Source: Onstottus_B arcticum (GTDB taxonomy: Bacteria > Acidobacteriota > Blastocatellia > UBA7656). From it: a DNA stretch of 64,000 bases. Within the stretch, counting starts at the first letter, position 1; the number at the start of each line of letters is the position of its first letter. Shown here piece by piece: positions 42,818 through 51,465 of this stretch. The stretch lies in the NCBI GenBank assembly GCA_038040485.1, contig JBBPIE010000024.1:45427-109426 (forward strand), given 5' to 3'. A program made the position numbers and the translations under genes. The notes under the pieces are model-generated. The model had not been told where the DNA came from and ran no database searches. It saw only the letters and a list, made by a program, of their open reading frames with translations.

Positions 42818-45040
42818 GCTCGTCCCGATGTTTGAGCTTGAGTCGGCACAGCGAAACGCAACCAGGTGTTCGCCGGGTTTATCGAATCGCACGCTCACTT
42901 TGAAGACTTCGTGAGCGGAGTCGGCTATCCCGTCCAGCGGAAAGATTAACTGCCAGGCGGCGCCGTCGACGCTGTACTCACCCCGCACTATTCGGCTTGT
43001 CGCGTCTTGCGCGTCGAAGGTCACTTCGGCAGTCTGGCCGCTTATCGACGGCCCACTCACTTTTATGATCGGCGGTGTGTTGTCGATTTCGATCGCGTCG
43101 GTGGTTTCGTCGTCGGTCAGCGCGAGGACCGAGGGGTTTCCGGGCGAATCGCTTGCCAGGACTTTGAAGACGTAGTCGCCGTCCGGGAGCCGGTTCCCAT
43201 CGATCGTGTAGTAGGCCTGCGTAAGGTTGTCCGCCAGCAGGTGCCATTCGTCGTCTGCAAGCGTGCGATAGAGCACCTTGTAAAGCAGCGAGTCGTCGTT
43301 GGGGTCGCTTACTTGCCAAGTCAGAGTGCGCGCGCCTTTCTGGAAGAACCGCCGAGGCGGAACATTCGACGGGACGCCGAACAGTTGTGGATCAAGCCCG
43401 GAAGACGCGATCGAGGGATCGATCGACATGGGCATCTCCTGCAGCGCGATGCCCGGCGGCAAGACGCTGACCGAGCTGATGTCCGGCGTCTGGTTGCGCG
43501 GCAAGTAGGCGACGACAACCGATTGAAGCGCGGCCAGGGCCGGGTTTGCTTGATTACCCTTCGCGGGTTGAGCTGACTGCGGCGCGCTGCTCTTTAGGCT
43601 CGCCCGCCACTGAATAAACCGCGCCGCCGGGCTTGTGATCTGATCGCCGCTCTGGTTCCTGTAAGACGCCGACCAGTCGCTCCAGGTCGCGTCGGGAGTC
43701 TCGGTGTTTCCGCTCCGGGTCTGAAGCTCGAGGTTGCCCGCGCCCCGCCAGTTGATCACGCCCCACTGACCGGCGAATTTAGCGTCACGGACGGGCGAGA
43801 CGTACGTTCCTTCACTGACCGGCTCGCGTCCGATTCGATACAGCCGGCCAAGATTGCTCGACGTGGCGTAAAGGTTGTCACCTACCGCGATGATCGTCGA
43901 GGTTTGATCTTCGGGCGATTGAATCAGCAACGTGTACGAGCGATCCTGTGCTATCTGGTAGACCCGGCCCTTGGTTCCGGTGCCGACCAGAACGCGGCCG
44001 TCGGCCAGCGGTCTCATCCCAAAGCCAACCGAGTCGCCCGATCGCCAGCAGACTTCGCTTCCACCGTCTGGCGCAATGCGAAATACCGCGCTTCGCGCGC
44101 CTTCGGCTTTTCGGCGGCCGGAGGATTGGTTAAACATCCCGGATATATCAGACGACGAAGAAACGACCGATGGTTGGTCCTCATCTGAAGCTGAGATGGT
44201 TATGGAGCCATCGCTTGAAATACTCGAAGTGGAGGACGTTCCGATGCTAAGCGGCTTTGAGGAGCCGCCTTGCTGACTGACGCCGAGCGCGAAGATCGAA
44301 CCGTCCGCTGCCACCGCTAGCGAATGAATCTCCTGCAGCGGCGAATCGAACAGCGCAAAGAGTTTTCCGCCTGGAGAAACCCTGAGCACGAGTCCGGTCG
44401 GGTCGGTCCCGGCTATCACGTTGCCGCTCTTGTCCAGCGCAAGCGAAACGATGTTGGTCTCGTTGGTGTCCGCAAGCACCGAATGCTTGCCCGTCGCGTC
44501 TATCTTGTAGATCACCCCTTTGTCGCCGGTTCCCGCGTACAGCGACGAAGTTGCGGGATCGAAGGCGAGCGACCAGATGTACTTGTCGCCCGGATCGCAG
44601 AAGACCGACTGCTGTCCGGCGGGCGTTATCTTGTAGATCTTTCCGTCGGGCGACGTGCCTGCGTACAGGTTTCCTTGCGGGTCGGTGACAAGGGCCGTCA
44701 CGTCAAGTTCTCCGGCGTCGTAAAGCAGCCGTCCCGCGCCGCCAGGCTCAACCTTGAAGATGCGCCCTTCGTGACCGGTGCCCAGGTAGATGTTGCCGGC
44801 CGAGTCAGAAGCACTCGACCAGATGTAAGCTTCTTTGGTGTCGTAGACGAGTGTAAACGCTGGAGCCAGCGTGATCGCGCCGTTCTCGGCGATCGACACG
44901 CCGCGCGCGTCGCCTTTGAGCACGTCGTCCTGCTTTGAGATTTCCCAGAAGACGGGACCGCTTGCAAAGACCGGCGCGGAGATTAGTAAGAGTGCGAGGG
45001 CGATGATGACCGCTCGGCGAAACCCGGGAACCTTACACAT
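42794..45040 (-). CDS. Exported beta-propeller protein with C-terminal Ig-like domain
   Basis: The 748-residue protein starts at ATG 45040 (AAAGGAAG upstream), with a signal peptide AVIIALALLLISAPVFA. Residues to about 440 hold repeated propeller blades of the SMP-30/NHL style (GNIYLGTGHEGRIFKV, GNLYAGTSPDGKIYKI, SSLYAGTGDKGVIYKI). A middle discoidin-like or linker region follows. The end has fibronectin/Ig-like segments (YYTIDGNRLPDGDYVFKVLA, FDKPGEHLVAFRCAD). It is probably a secreted binding protein. It follows the S55 gene on the same strand but behind a terminator. Confidence 0.7.
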   Translation of the reverse strand: MCKVPGFRRAVIIALALLLISAPVFASGPVFWEISKQDDVLKGDARGVSIAENGAITLAPAFTLVYDTKEAYIWSSASDSAGNIYLGTGHEGRIFKVEPGGAGRLLYDAGELDVTALVTDPQGNLYAGTSPDGKIYKITPAGQQSVFCDPGDKYIWSLAFDPATSSLYAGTGDKGVIYKIDATGKHSVLADTNETNIVSLALDKSGNVIAGTDPTGLVLRVSPGGKLFALFDSPLQEIHSLAVAADGSIFALGVSQQGGSSKPLSIGTSSTSSISSDGSITISASDEDQPSVVSSSSDISGMFNQSSGRRKAEGARSAVFRIAPDGGSEVCWRSGDSVGFGMRPLADGRVLVGTGTKGRVYQIAQDRSYTLLIQSPEDQTSTIIAVGDNLYATSSNLGRLYRIGREPVSEGTYVSPVRDAKFAGQWGVINWRGAGNLELQTRSGNTETPDATWSDWSASYRNQSGDQITSPAARFIQWRASLKSSAPQSAQPAKGNQANPALAALQSVVVAYLPRNQTPDISSVSVLPPGIALQEMPMSIDPSIASSGLDPQLFGVPSNVPPRRFFQKGARTLTWQVSDPNDDSLLYKVLYRTLADDEWHLLADNLTQAYYTIDGNRLPDGDYVFKVLASDSPGNPSVLALTDDETTDAIEIDNTPPIIKVSGPSISGQTAEVTFDAQDATSRIVRGEYSVDGAAWQLIFPLDGIADSAHEVFKVSVRFDKPGEHLVAFRCADSSSNIGTSKVTATVR

Positions 45041-45100
45041 CAAAACTTCCTTTCGCGCCATCCGCTCTCAAATTTCAAATCGAGCCGGCCGGGCGCTAAC

Positions 45101-45131
45101 AAAAATGAAAGCCCGCAACTCGCGCGGGCTT
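45101..45131 (-). terminator. Rho-independent terminator of the S55 gene
   Basis: AAGCCCGC (45109-45116) pairs with GCGGGCTT (45124-45131). On the minus strand the stem is followed by TTTCATTTTTG (plus-strand A run 45101-45105). It lies about 60 bases after the stop of the gene at 45193. Confidence 0.8.
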
Positions 45132-45192
45132 CTGTTTACCAACTAATTCGGCAGGCGAGCGAGCAGCTTTCAATCAACCACGAATCGCCGTC

Positions 45193-47034
45193 TTATTTGA
45201 TCACGTTGATGGTTATCGACTGCTGCCCGGTGATTATGAACTGCGACGGCGCAAGCTCGTGCTCGGCCAGCGTTGCAACCGACAACGCCGTGTAGCCGCC
45301 CGACGTCCGTTGCGAGCCTAGCGTTGCAAGCACAGACGGCGGCAGCACCGGCATCTCTTCGTTGTTGACGATCGCGCCGGTTCCCGCGCGCAATACCTTG
45401 AGGTAGAGCCGGTTGTTCTTCTTCAACTTGTTGATCGCGCGCACAAGCTGACTCAGGTCTCTTGGCGTGAAGTCTGCAGACGGCTGCGAGCGTTCGACCA
45501 TGTTCATCGAATTCCCGTCGCCGACCATGATCACAAGCGGCCCGATCGGCGCGTCGGCCGGAATCACCAGCGGGACGCGCTCGACAAACTCGGCGCCGTT
45601 GTCGTGGCGCGCGAAGGCTTGTATCTCGATGCTCTCGCCTCGGCGGGCTTCGGTCTTGTCAATCCACAGCCGGTTCAGCGACCCGCTCGATCTTGCGTCC
45701 GACGAGGTGACGTCAACATCGATCCCTTTGACATCGAGTTTGCTGAATCCGCTGTTGAACAGAACCGCCAGCGGCTGAGCCACCGCGTTCACCGCAAACA
45801 TTGCCGCGCCGTTGGGCGCCGAAAAGCTGTTGTCCAACACGATGTCGGGCTGACCGGTAATCGCTATGCGTCCCTTGAGCTTCAACGTTTGATTCCCAAG
45901 CTGGCGCTCGGTAGCGGCGATGGCCGCGAACACAGTCATCCGGGTGAGCAGCGGCGTGAGGAACGAATCCGACACGATCTCGAAGTTGTAGACTTCGGTC
46001 TTGTTGCGGCTGGTGTGCACTGTTATGCGGGCAGGAACCATTCGCGGCTTATCGCCAAGCTGACCGAAGACGCCCGTCGAGCGGTCCTGGTTGATCGAGC
46101 CTACGAGGTTGCCTCCAGATGAAAGCTTGAACGAGTTGTTGACGTTGGGAACTACGGTGATGACCGAGGACTCGGCCATCGGCCATGAAGTTAGTCCTGA
46201 ACTGAGGAACGGATGTCCGAATGCGTAGATCCGTTCGCCGTTTCGATACGTGACCGTGCCCGACGCGTCGATCGTGAAGTCGCCGCGGACGAGTTGAACG
46301 CTGACCGAAGAGCCGGCCGCCAGAGTTTCTTCATTGAAAGCAACTATCGGCCCCAGGCTCGAGCCTCCGCCGACGCCGGCAATCGGTTGTATCCCGAGCC
46401 GCTTGAGGTCGGAAGCAAACATGTCTACGGTCGCTTGCGAGATGCCTGAGAAGGTGACTGGTGTCGCTATCGGTACGATGGTCTGGCCAACATAAGGAGT
46501 CAGACCGCCGCTGCTTACTGTGCGGGCTTCGGCTTGCGCGGTGGCCGACGACGGCACGGAGTCTGATCCGCCGGCGTCGCCGATCAAGGTCCTAAAGCTT
46601 ACCCGTTGGCCGGAGCGTGGTGTTTCGTCGCCGCCCTGCTCGAAGACGCCAATCATATTTCTGATGGGAGTGATTCCGGCGATGGGTTCTTTCGCAAACG
46701 GGAAGGCATAGGCGACAGCGCCGAGTAACTTGCCGTCGATGTAGACCGGGCTTCCGCTCATTCCCGCGAACACGCCGGTTCGTTCGACGAGCGGTCCGCT
46801 GAGCCTCGCGATCACGATGGCCTGCTTGGGATTTGGGACCCCTTCGAGGGTGCCGAGCACTTCGACCTCGAAACGTTCCGGCTTCGAGCCACTGAAGACC
46901 GACATGCCGTAACCCTTCATGCCCGGACGGACTTGCTCCATCGGCATGAAACTCGAAGGTCCGTTCGAATCCAAAGCGACTGTTGCGGTGGAGAGAAGAG
47001 CAATCAAGCAGAACGCGGTGAGAATTTGCTTCAT
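45193..47034 (-). CDS. SpoIVB peptidase S55-domain exported protein
   Basis: From ATG 47034 (AGGA upstream) the protein has 613 residues: a signal peptide (ILTAFCLIALLSTATVA), MEQVRPGMKGYGMSVFSG, and GVFAGMSGSPVYIDGKLLGA, which carries the catalytic Ser in the SpoIVB/S55 motif. YAFGHPFLSSG follows, and the C-terminal half is beta-rich. In Bacillus SpoIVB the domain is a signalling protease; large exported versions in non-spore-formers are of unknown role. Longer starts up to 47499 have no signal peptide and overlap a divergent gene. Confidence 0.8.
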   Translation of the reverse strand: MKQILTAFCLIALLSTATVALDSNGPSSFMPMEQVRPGMKGYGMSVFSGSKPERFEVEVLGTLEGVPNPKQAIVIARLSGPLVERTGVFAGMSGSPVYIDGKLLGAVAYAFPFAKEPIAGITPIRNMIGVFEQGGDETPRSGQRVSFRTLIGDAGGSDSVPSSATAQAEARTVSSGGLTPYVGQTIVPIATPVTFSGISQATVDMFASDLKRLGIQPIAGVGGGSSLGPIVAFNEETLAAGSSVSVQLVRGDFTIDASGTVTYRNGERIYAFGHPFLSSGLTSWPMAESSVITVVPNVNNSFKLSSGGNLVGSINQDRSTGVFGQLGDKPRMVPARITVHTSRNKTEVYNFEIVSDSFLTPLLTRMTVFAAIAATERQLGNQTLKLKGRIAITGQPDIVLDNSFSAPNGAAMFAVNAVAQPLAVLFNSGFSKLDVKGIDVDVTSSDARSSGSLNRLWIDKTEARRGESIEIQAFARHDNGAEFVERVPLVIPADAPIGPLVIMVGDGNSMNMVERSQPSADFTPRDLSQLVRAINKLKKNNRLYLKVLRAGTGAIVNNEEMPVLPPSVLATLGSQRTSGGYTALSVATLAEHELAPSQFIITGQQSITINVIK

Positions 47035-47444
47035 AAGTTTTCCTGTTCGCGGGCCCGCCGGGGGAGTTTGTCTTCGAAAGCACCTGAGCCAAAGCGTGCT
47101 GACTAGTAATTCAGTAGAATCACGGGAAGCTCGATTGGATGATACGCGCGCGGAGATTTGAGAGTCAAGACTTCGAGTTGAGAGACCTTCCTGCGTGGCC
47201 GGTCTTCTCACTGGGGCAAGTGTCGATATACCCTCCTCGCCATACTTTGGGGCCCTTATCCTCTGATAGCAGAACGATAATACTTGACCATCGACGACGA
47301 TGCTAAGTATATTTCTCCATAGGCTGTCGTGGGTACAAACAGACGCTTGCGAGCTTTTGTCATGGTTAGTGGGCGACAGAAACGGCTCTGCGTTCTGATG
47401 ACACTTCGCACCGCTCCCACTAAGGCTCGCTGAGAGGCAAGACA
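47035..47444. other. Intergenic region between divergent genes
   Basis: About 410 bases with no protein family feature, no strong repeat and no terminator seen. It must hold the promoters of the S55 gene and the coiled-coil gene. Confidence 0.5.
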
Positions 47445-47777
47445 ATGAGCGATGAATTGACCCAGGAAGTTTCCAACAGTGTCCCAAACACCGAACCAAC
47501 TATCGTGACCTTGATGGAGCGACTTACAAGTATGCAAGCGGTGATGGATAGTAGGCAGGAATTGGCAGATAGAAGGCACGCGGAATTGCGGGAATTGATC
47601 TTTGGTGTACGAGATGACGTTAACCAAAGAATAGAAACGCTGCAGACTGCGACCGACGCGAACTTCAGAAAGCAACGTCATAAACTTGATGCTCTCAACG
47701 ACAGCCTTCTAAGCATACACGCCGATCAACGAGAGATATTCCAACGTGTTGCCGTACTAGAAGAAAAGGCATCCTGA
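47445..47777 (+). CDS. Short coiled-coil protein, paralogue of the 42396 gene
   Basis: The 110-residue protein starts MSDELTQEV and ends RVAVLEEKAS, like the gene at 42396, and is a predicted coiled coil through the middle (LADRRHAELRELIFGVRDDV, then NQRIETLQTATDANFRKQRH). No enzyme motif or export signal is visible. GAGAGG lies upstream. It is a stand-alone gene of unknown function. Confidence 0.6.
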   Translation: MSDELTQEVSNSVPNTEPTIVTLMERLTSMQAVMDSRQELADRRHAELRELIFGVRDDVNQRIETLQTATDANFRKQRHKLDALNDSLLSIHADQREIFQRVAVLEEKAS

Positions 47778-48098
47778 CTTTCAACGCTAACAATTTCCGC
47801 AACGTCCAAGCATGATTGTTGACTGCCGCTTCCGTCGCGGGAGTAACTTACAGCGATGATTGGACTCGGGAGGAATTGGAATGCGGCTTTGGTCTTTCTC
47901 CGCCGTGCCTGGCGTGTGATCTAGAAACGGGAGTTGAGTCGCTCGGCGGTACATAGCACATCCCACCCCAAGTCACACCCACCGCAAGCTCGCTCCTACC
48001 GCACGTGTAGTTCCGGCGCACAAGACTCGAGCTTTGACACTCTGCGAAGCGCACATCATACTCACCTATCAAAATCGAATCTCTTCGAGGTCGGACTA
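47778..48098. other. Intergenic region before folD
   Basis: About 320 bases. I see no gene, no folate-type riboswitch and no clear repeat, only the folD ribosome site GAGG at 48087-48090. Confidence 0.4.
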
Positions 48099-49022
48099 AT
48101 GGCGGCACAACTGCTCGACGGCACGGCAGTCGCGAAGGCAATCAAAGACGAGGTCGCAGCCGAGGTGAACCGGCTCGCGCCGCGTGGCTTGAGACCGGGG
48201 CTTGCGGCGGTGCTCGCCGGTAGTGATCCCGCTTCGCAGATCTACGTTTCAAGCAAGGTCAAGACCTGTGAGCAGCTTGGGCTCTACTCGGAGAAGATCG
48301 AGTTGCCTGAGACTGTTTCAACAGAAGAGCTGCTGTCGCTGGTTCGAGACTTGAATTCACGACCGGAAATCGACGGCATACTCATACAGCTTCCGCTGCC
48401 GAAGCAGGTAGACGCGCCGCTGGTGCTCAATAGCGTCGACCCGGCGAAGGATGTGGACGGCTTTCACCCGGTCAACATCGGGAGACTCACGCTAAACGAA
48501 CCGGGCGCGAGGCCGTGCACGCCGGCCGGGATCATCGAGATGCTCGACCGCTACCAAATCGAGCTGAAGGGAGCGCGCGCGGTCGTGATGGGCCGGAGTC
48601 GGATAGTTGGATTGCCGATGGCACTCCTGTTGTTACATCGGCATGCGACGGTAACGATTTGTCATTCACGTACGATTGACTTGCCGGCAGTGGCTCGCGA
48701 AGCAGACATACTGATCGCGGCGATTGGAAAACTCGGGATGGTGGACGCAAGCTACATCAAGCCGGGCGCGGTTGTGATTGACGTGGGAACCAACCGAGTG
48801 ACCGACCTCGAGTCGCTCGAACGGTTCTTTGGCGATGATCCTAAGCGGCGCGCAGCGTTTGAAAAGAACGGCTCGACGCTGATCGGCGACGTCAATCCGC
48901 GTGAGGCGGCGGAGGTCGCGGGCTACCTGACGCCGGTGCCCGGCGGAGTCGGCCCGCTGACCATCGCGATGTTGATGAAGAACACTCTGACTGCGATGAA
49001 GATGCGGAGGGCCGCGGATTAA
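48099..49022 (+). CDS. folD: Methylenetetrahydrofolate dehydrogenase/cyclohydrolase
   Basis: The 307-residue bifunctional enzyme interconverts methylene-, methenyl- and formyl-tetrahydrofolate. It has YVSSKVKTCEQLG with the catalytic Lys, LIQLPLPKQVD, VDGFHPVNIGRL, PCTPAGIIEML, VMGRSRIVGLPMALLL and PVPGGVGPLTIAMLM. It starts at ATG 48099. The last residues and stop are encoded by a CCGCGGATTAACGCAGAT repeat. It is a few kilobases from folK but not in one operon. Confidence 0.95.
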   Translation: MAAQLLDGTAVAKAIKDEVAAEVNRLAPRGLRPGLAAVLAGSDPASQIYVSSKVKTCEQLGLYSEKIELPETVSTEELLSLVRDLNSRPEIDGILIQLPLPKQVDAPLVLNSVDPAKDVDGFHPVNIGRLTLNEPGARPCTPAGIIEMLDRYQIELKGARAVVMGRSRIVGLPMALLLLHRHATVTICHSRTIDLPAVAREADILIAAIGKLGMVDASYIKPGAVVIDVGTNRVTDLESLERFFGDDPKRRAAFEKNGSTLIGDVNPREAAEVAGYLTPVPGGVGPLTIAMLMKNTLTAMKMRRAAD

Positions 49023-49046
49023 CGCAGATGTTCGCTGATCTGAAAA
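49012..49046. repeat. CCGCGGATTAACGCAGAT repeat over the folD stop codon
   Basis: The family core CCGCGGATTAACGCAGAT is at 49012-49029 and a partial second core follows. The TAA of the repeat is the folD stop. Confidence 0.7.
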
Positions 49047-49134
49047 GACAACGGATATGCTCTTAGGTCCCGGTAATGCCTGCTTCCTGGACGAGCAAGC
49101 AGAACGATAGCACTTCAAAAAAGGGAAACAACAA

Positions 49135-49404
49135 ATGCCAGCAATCAGTGCAACGGAATGTCCTCATATCAAAGATACCGACGGCAGTACGCTGAACGTC
49201 GCAACCACGAAGTGCGGGGAGTGCGACTTGAGCGCGCCCACGCGAGTCTGCATGACTTGTGGCCACGTCGGCTGCTGCGAGTCGACGAACGGTCACGCCC
49301 TCGCGCACTCCCAAGCAAGCGGGCATCCTCTCATTCGCGAGTTGCCGGTCTCTGACCGCTCGTTCACCTGGTGTTATGGCTGCAACTCGTACGTTGCGGC
49401 CTGA
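49135..49404 (+). CDS. UBP-type zinc-finger protein
   Basis: The 89-residue protein consists of one ZnF-UBP domain: CPHIKD near the start, KCGECD, VCMTCGHVGCC, then HALAHSQASGHPLIREL and WCYGCNSYV. The Cys/His ligands for two or three zinc ions are all present. In eukaryotes this domain binds the free ubiquitin tail; the bacterial role is unknown. A weak GGGA site lies before the ATG. Confidence 0.85.
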   Translation: MPAISATECPHIKDTDGSTLNVATTKCGECDLSAPTRVCMTCGHVGCCESTNGHALAHSQASGHPLIRELPVSDRSFTWCYGCNSYVAA

Positions 49405-49599
49405 TCGAGATCTTCCCGCAAATAACTCTCGGAACCGCGCTTCCAGGGCGGAACTCAGCCGAGAACAATCATCGCTCACCTTGCGCAATCGCATGCTGGC
49501 GTTCATCCTTGTTATACGTGAATGTAAGACTCACCCGGCTGGTGATGAGACCAGGACGAGTGAGGCTAAGCTTGGAACCAAAACGAGGGTAGAACCGAT

Positions 49600-50079
49600 A
49601 TGAAACCGATGCCGATCAACATAGGAATAAAAGAGAACGACCGAAGCGCGATTGCCGAAGGGCTCTCGAAGCTGCTGGCCGACACGTTCACGCTTTATCT
49701 CAAGACTCACAACTTTCACTGGAACGTCACCGGCAAAATGTTTCGAACGCTACACCTGATGTTCGAAGAGGAATACAACGAGCTGTGGACTGCGACTGAC
49801 CTGATCGCGGAGCGCATCCGCACCCTGGGATTCCCGGCGCCGGCAACCTACAAGGAATTTTCGACGCTTTCATCGATAGGCGAAACCGACGGCGTTCCGC
49901 CGGCCGAGGAGATGATTCGATTGCTGGTAGAAGGTCACGAAGCAGTGATTCGCACAGCGAGATCGGTTTTCCCGATCACCGACGAAGTTCACGATGAGCC
50001 GACGGCGGACTTGCTGACGCAACGAATGCAGATTCACGAGAAGACTGCGTGGATGCTTAGAAGCTTGCTTGCCTCGTAG
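49600..50079 (+). CDS. Dps-family ferritin-like protein
   Basis: A 159-residue four-helix protein of the Dps group, which stores iron with hydrogen peroxide and protects DNA. Seen: LSKLLADTFTLYLKTHNFHW (dinuclear site His), VTGKMFRTLHLMFEEEYNEL with His and Glu ligands, and RIRTLGFPAP. The N-terminus is short, without a long Lys-rich DNA-binding tail. GAGGGT is about nine bases upstream of the ATG. It stands alone. Confidence 0.9.
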   Translation: MKPMPINIGIKENDRSAIAEGLSKLLADTFTLYLKTHNFHWNVTGKMFRTLHLMFEEEYNELWTATDLIAERIRTLGFPAPATYKEFSTLSSIGETDGVPPAEEMIRLLVEGHEAVIRTARSVFPITDEVHDEPTADLLTQRMQIHEKTAWMLRSLLAS

Positions 50080-50166
50080 GTGGGAAGCTTGCGCACTGGG
50101 CCGAACCAGAGCCGGCTACTAGTGACTTGTAACAGCCGTTTCCGCTAGCGATCAAATGGGCAAGTA

Positions 50167-50267
50167 CCGCCAAATCCGTTTCATCCGCGGTCTATGCGTT
50201 CGGGGAATCGGCCCGCTGTCGGCGCCGCATAGACCACGGATGACACTGATCCGACGGATTTGCGCGG
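50167..50267. repeat. Inverted repeat with AAATCCGT and GGTCTATGCG arms
   Basis: Left arm 50167-50198 (CCGCCAAATCCGTTTCATCC...GGTCTATGCG) matches the inverted right arm 50226-50267 except for a small gap. It lies between the Dps gene and a convergent DUF4198 gene. Confidence 0.7.
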
Positions 50268-50315
50268 ATCAACATCTTCACTAACGAATGTCTGTTACAC
50301 GAGTCTCCGGACCGT

Positions 50316-51125
50316 TCACTTAGCGCCGAACGAGTAGGCCGCCCAGAAGCTCTCCCAGTCGGCTTCTGCAAGGTTCGCACACCGGCGCATGTGGACGATC
50401 CTCACCAGCCAAAACCCGGCCCGGTCGAGCTTGAGCGCCGCGATGCCGTCGGCTGTCGTCCTCGCCTGTTGCGTGCGAGTTGAGCCACCCTCACGGTTGT
50501 CGGCGAACACCTTGGCGTTCGGCAACGCCTTTCCTTCGAAGAGGACTTTCACTTTGAGCGCGTCGCCCACCTGCAATTCGTACGGGTTTGTCTGCGGGAT
50601 GATCTCGAGCGTGAAGCCGAGCTCCCGCTTGTACGTCTCATCGTGACGCGTGCCAACTTGTAGGAGCGATTTCAAGTAGCGACTGTATCGCTCGCGCGCC
50701 TCTTTTTCGCTTTCGCCCGATTGCTCGCGTAACGCAACTATCGAATCGAGCCCTTCCTCGCGCAGGTACTCTGTAAACTTCTTCGCGTCAAGTTTGATAG
50801 ACGACCAGTTCCGCTCCATCGCGATCAGGTAATTGCCCGGTGACTCAAAGGTGACTTTTGCGGCGGGGGTCTGGCCGTCTGCTCCAATAGCTTTCAGATC
50901 CCGAGCCTCTCCAACGGAGAACATCCTAAAGCTGGGCGTCTTGTCTTTCTGGAGAGCCCGTTCTTCGTCGCTTTTCAATGCTTCGCCGACAAAGAGGTGT
51001 ACGGCAACAGCGTCGCCGACACTGACAAAAAGCTTTTCAGGCTCGAACCAGTAGTCGTGCGAAAGAACCGGTATGGCGAGAGCAATCACCGCGGCGGGTG
51101 TGAGAAGTAGTGAGCGCGTTTTCAT
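50316..51125 (-). CDS. Exported DUF4198 domain protein
   Basis: The 269-residue protein has a signal peptide (LLLTPAAVIALAIPVLS) directly followed by HDYWFEPEK, the normal start of mature DUF4198 proteins, where the terminal His may bind metal. Two beta domains follow (VGDAVAVHLFVGEAL; LQVGDALKVKVLFEGKALPN), ending in GFWLVRIVHM. Related proteins accompany nickel, cobalt or copper transport; no transporter is adjacent. Function unknown. Confidence 0.75.
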   Translation of the reverse strand: MKTRSLLLTPAAVIALAIPVLSHDYWFEPEKLFVSVGDAVAVHLFVGEALKSDEERALQKDKTPSFRMFSVGEARDLKAIGADGQTPAAKVTFESPGNYLIAMERNWSSIKLDAKKFTEYLREEGLDSIVALREQSGESEKEARERYSRYLKSLLQVGTRHDETYKRELGFTLEIIPQTNPYELQVGDALKVKVLFEGKALPNAKVFADNREGGSTRTQQARTTADGIAALKLDRAGFWLVRIVHMRRCANLAEADWESFWAAYSFGAK

Positions 51126-51213
51126 CTTTCTAATTTACTCGCAGAACGACTGTGTCACAAATCCGTCAGTCCTGTTACTACAGGAACGAGGGATTGATTG
51201 GGGCGAGAGACGC

Positions 51214-51387
51214 GGGACATCGGTAGTGTCCTAAGGTTGTGTTGCTCGTTTGTCGGCGAATCGGCCAACCGCCAAGCCGCCAAGAGCGCCAAGATTCTCA
51301 TCGGATTCTTGGTCTGACCTTGGCGTCCTTGGCGTCTTGGCGGTTTTCCAATCGAGCAACACACAAATAGGACACTACCGGGACATC
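51214..51387. mobile_element. MITE-like element with 8-bp target duplication
   Basis: A 158-bp element at 51222-51379 has terminal inverted repeats starting GGTAGTGTCC (left) and ending GGACACTACC (right); about 23 of 27 bases match. It is flanked by the 8-bp direct repeat GGGACATC (51214-51221 and 51380-51387). Inside is a second inverted repeat of GCCAAG-type units. It has no transposase, so it would be a non-autonomous element moved by an enzyme that makes 8-bp duplications. Confidence 0.8.
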
Positions 51388-51465
51388 GATGTTGTTGAAG
51401 CCGTCCCGGCTCGGTGATAGCATTCCCGGCCCCGGACACAAATACGCCCAAGGAGAGTTTCGAAG

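Noticed and set aside
47035..47499. N-terminal extension of the S55 protein up to 47499
   Set aside because: It would lack a signal peptide, overlap the divergent coiled-coil gene and ignore the ATG followed by a clear signal peptide at 47034.
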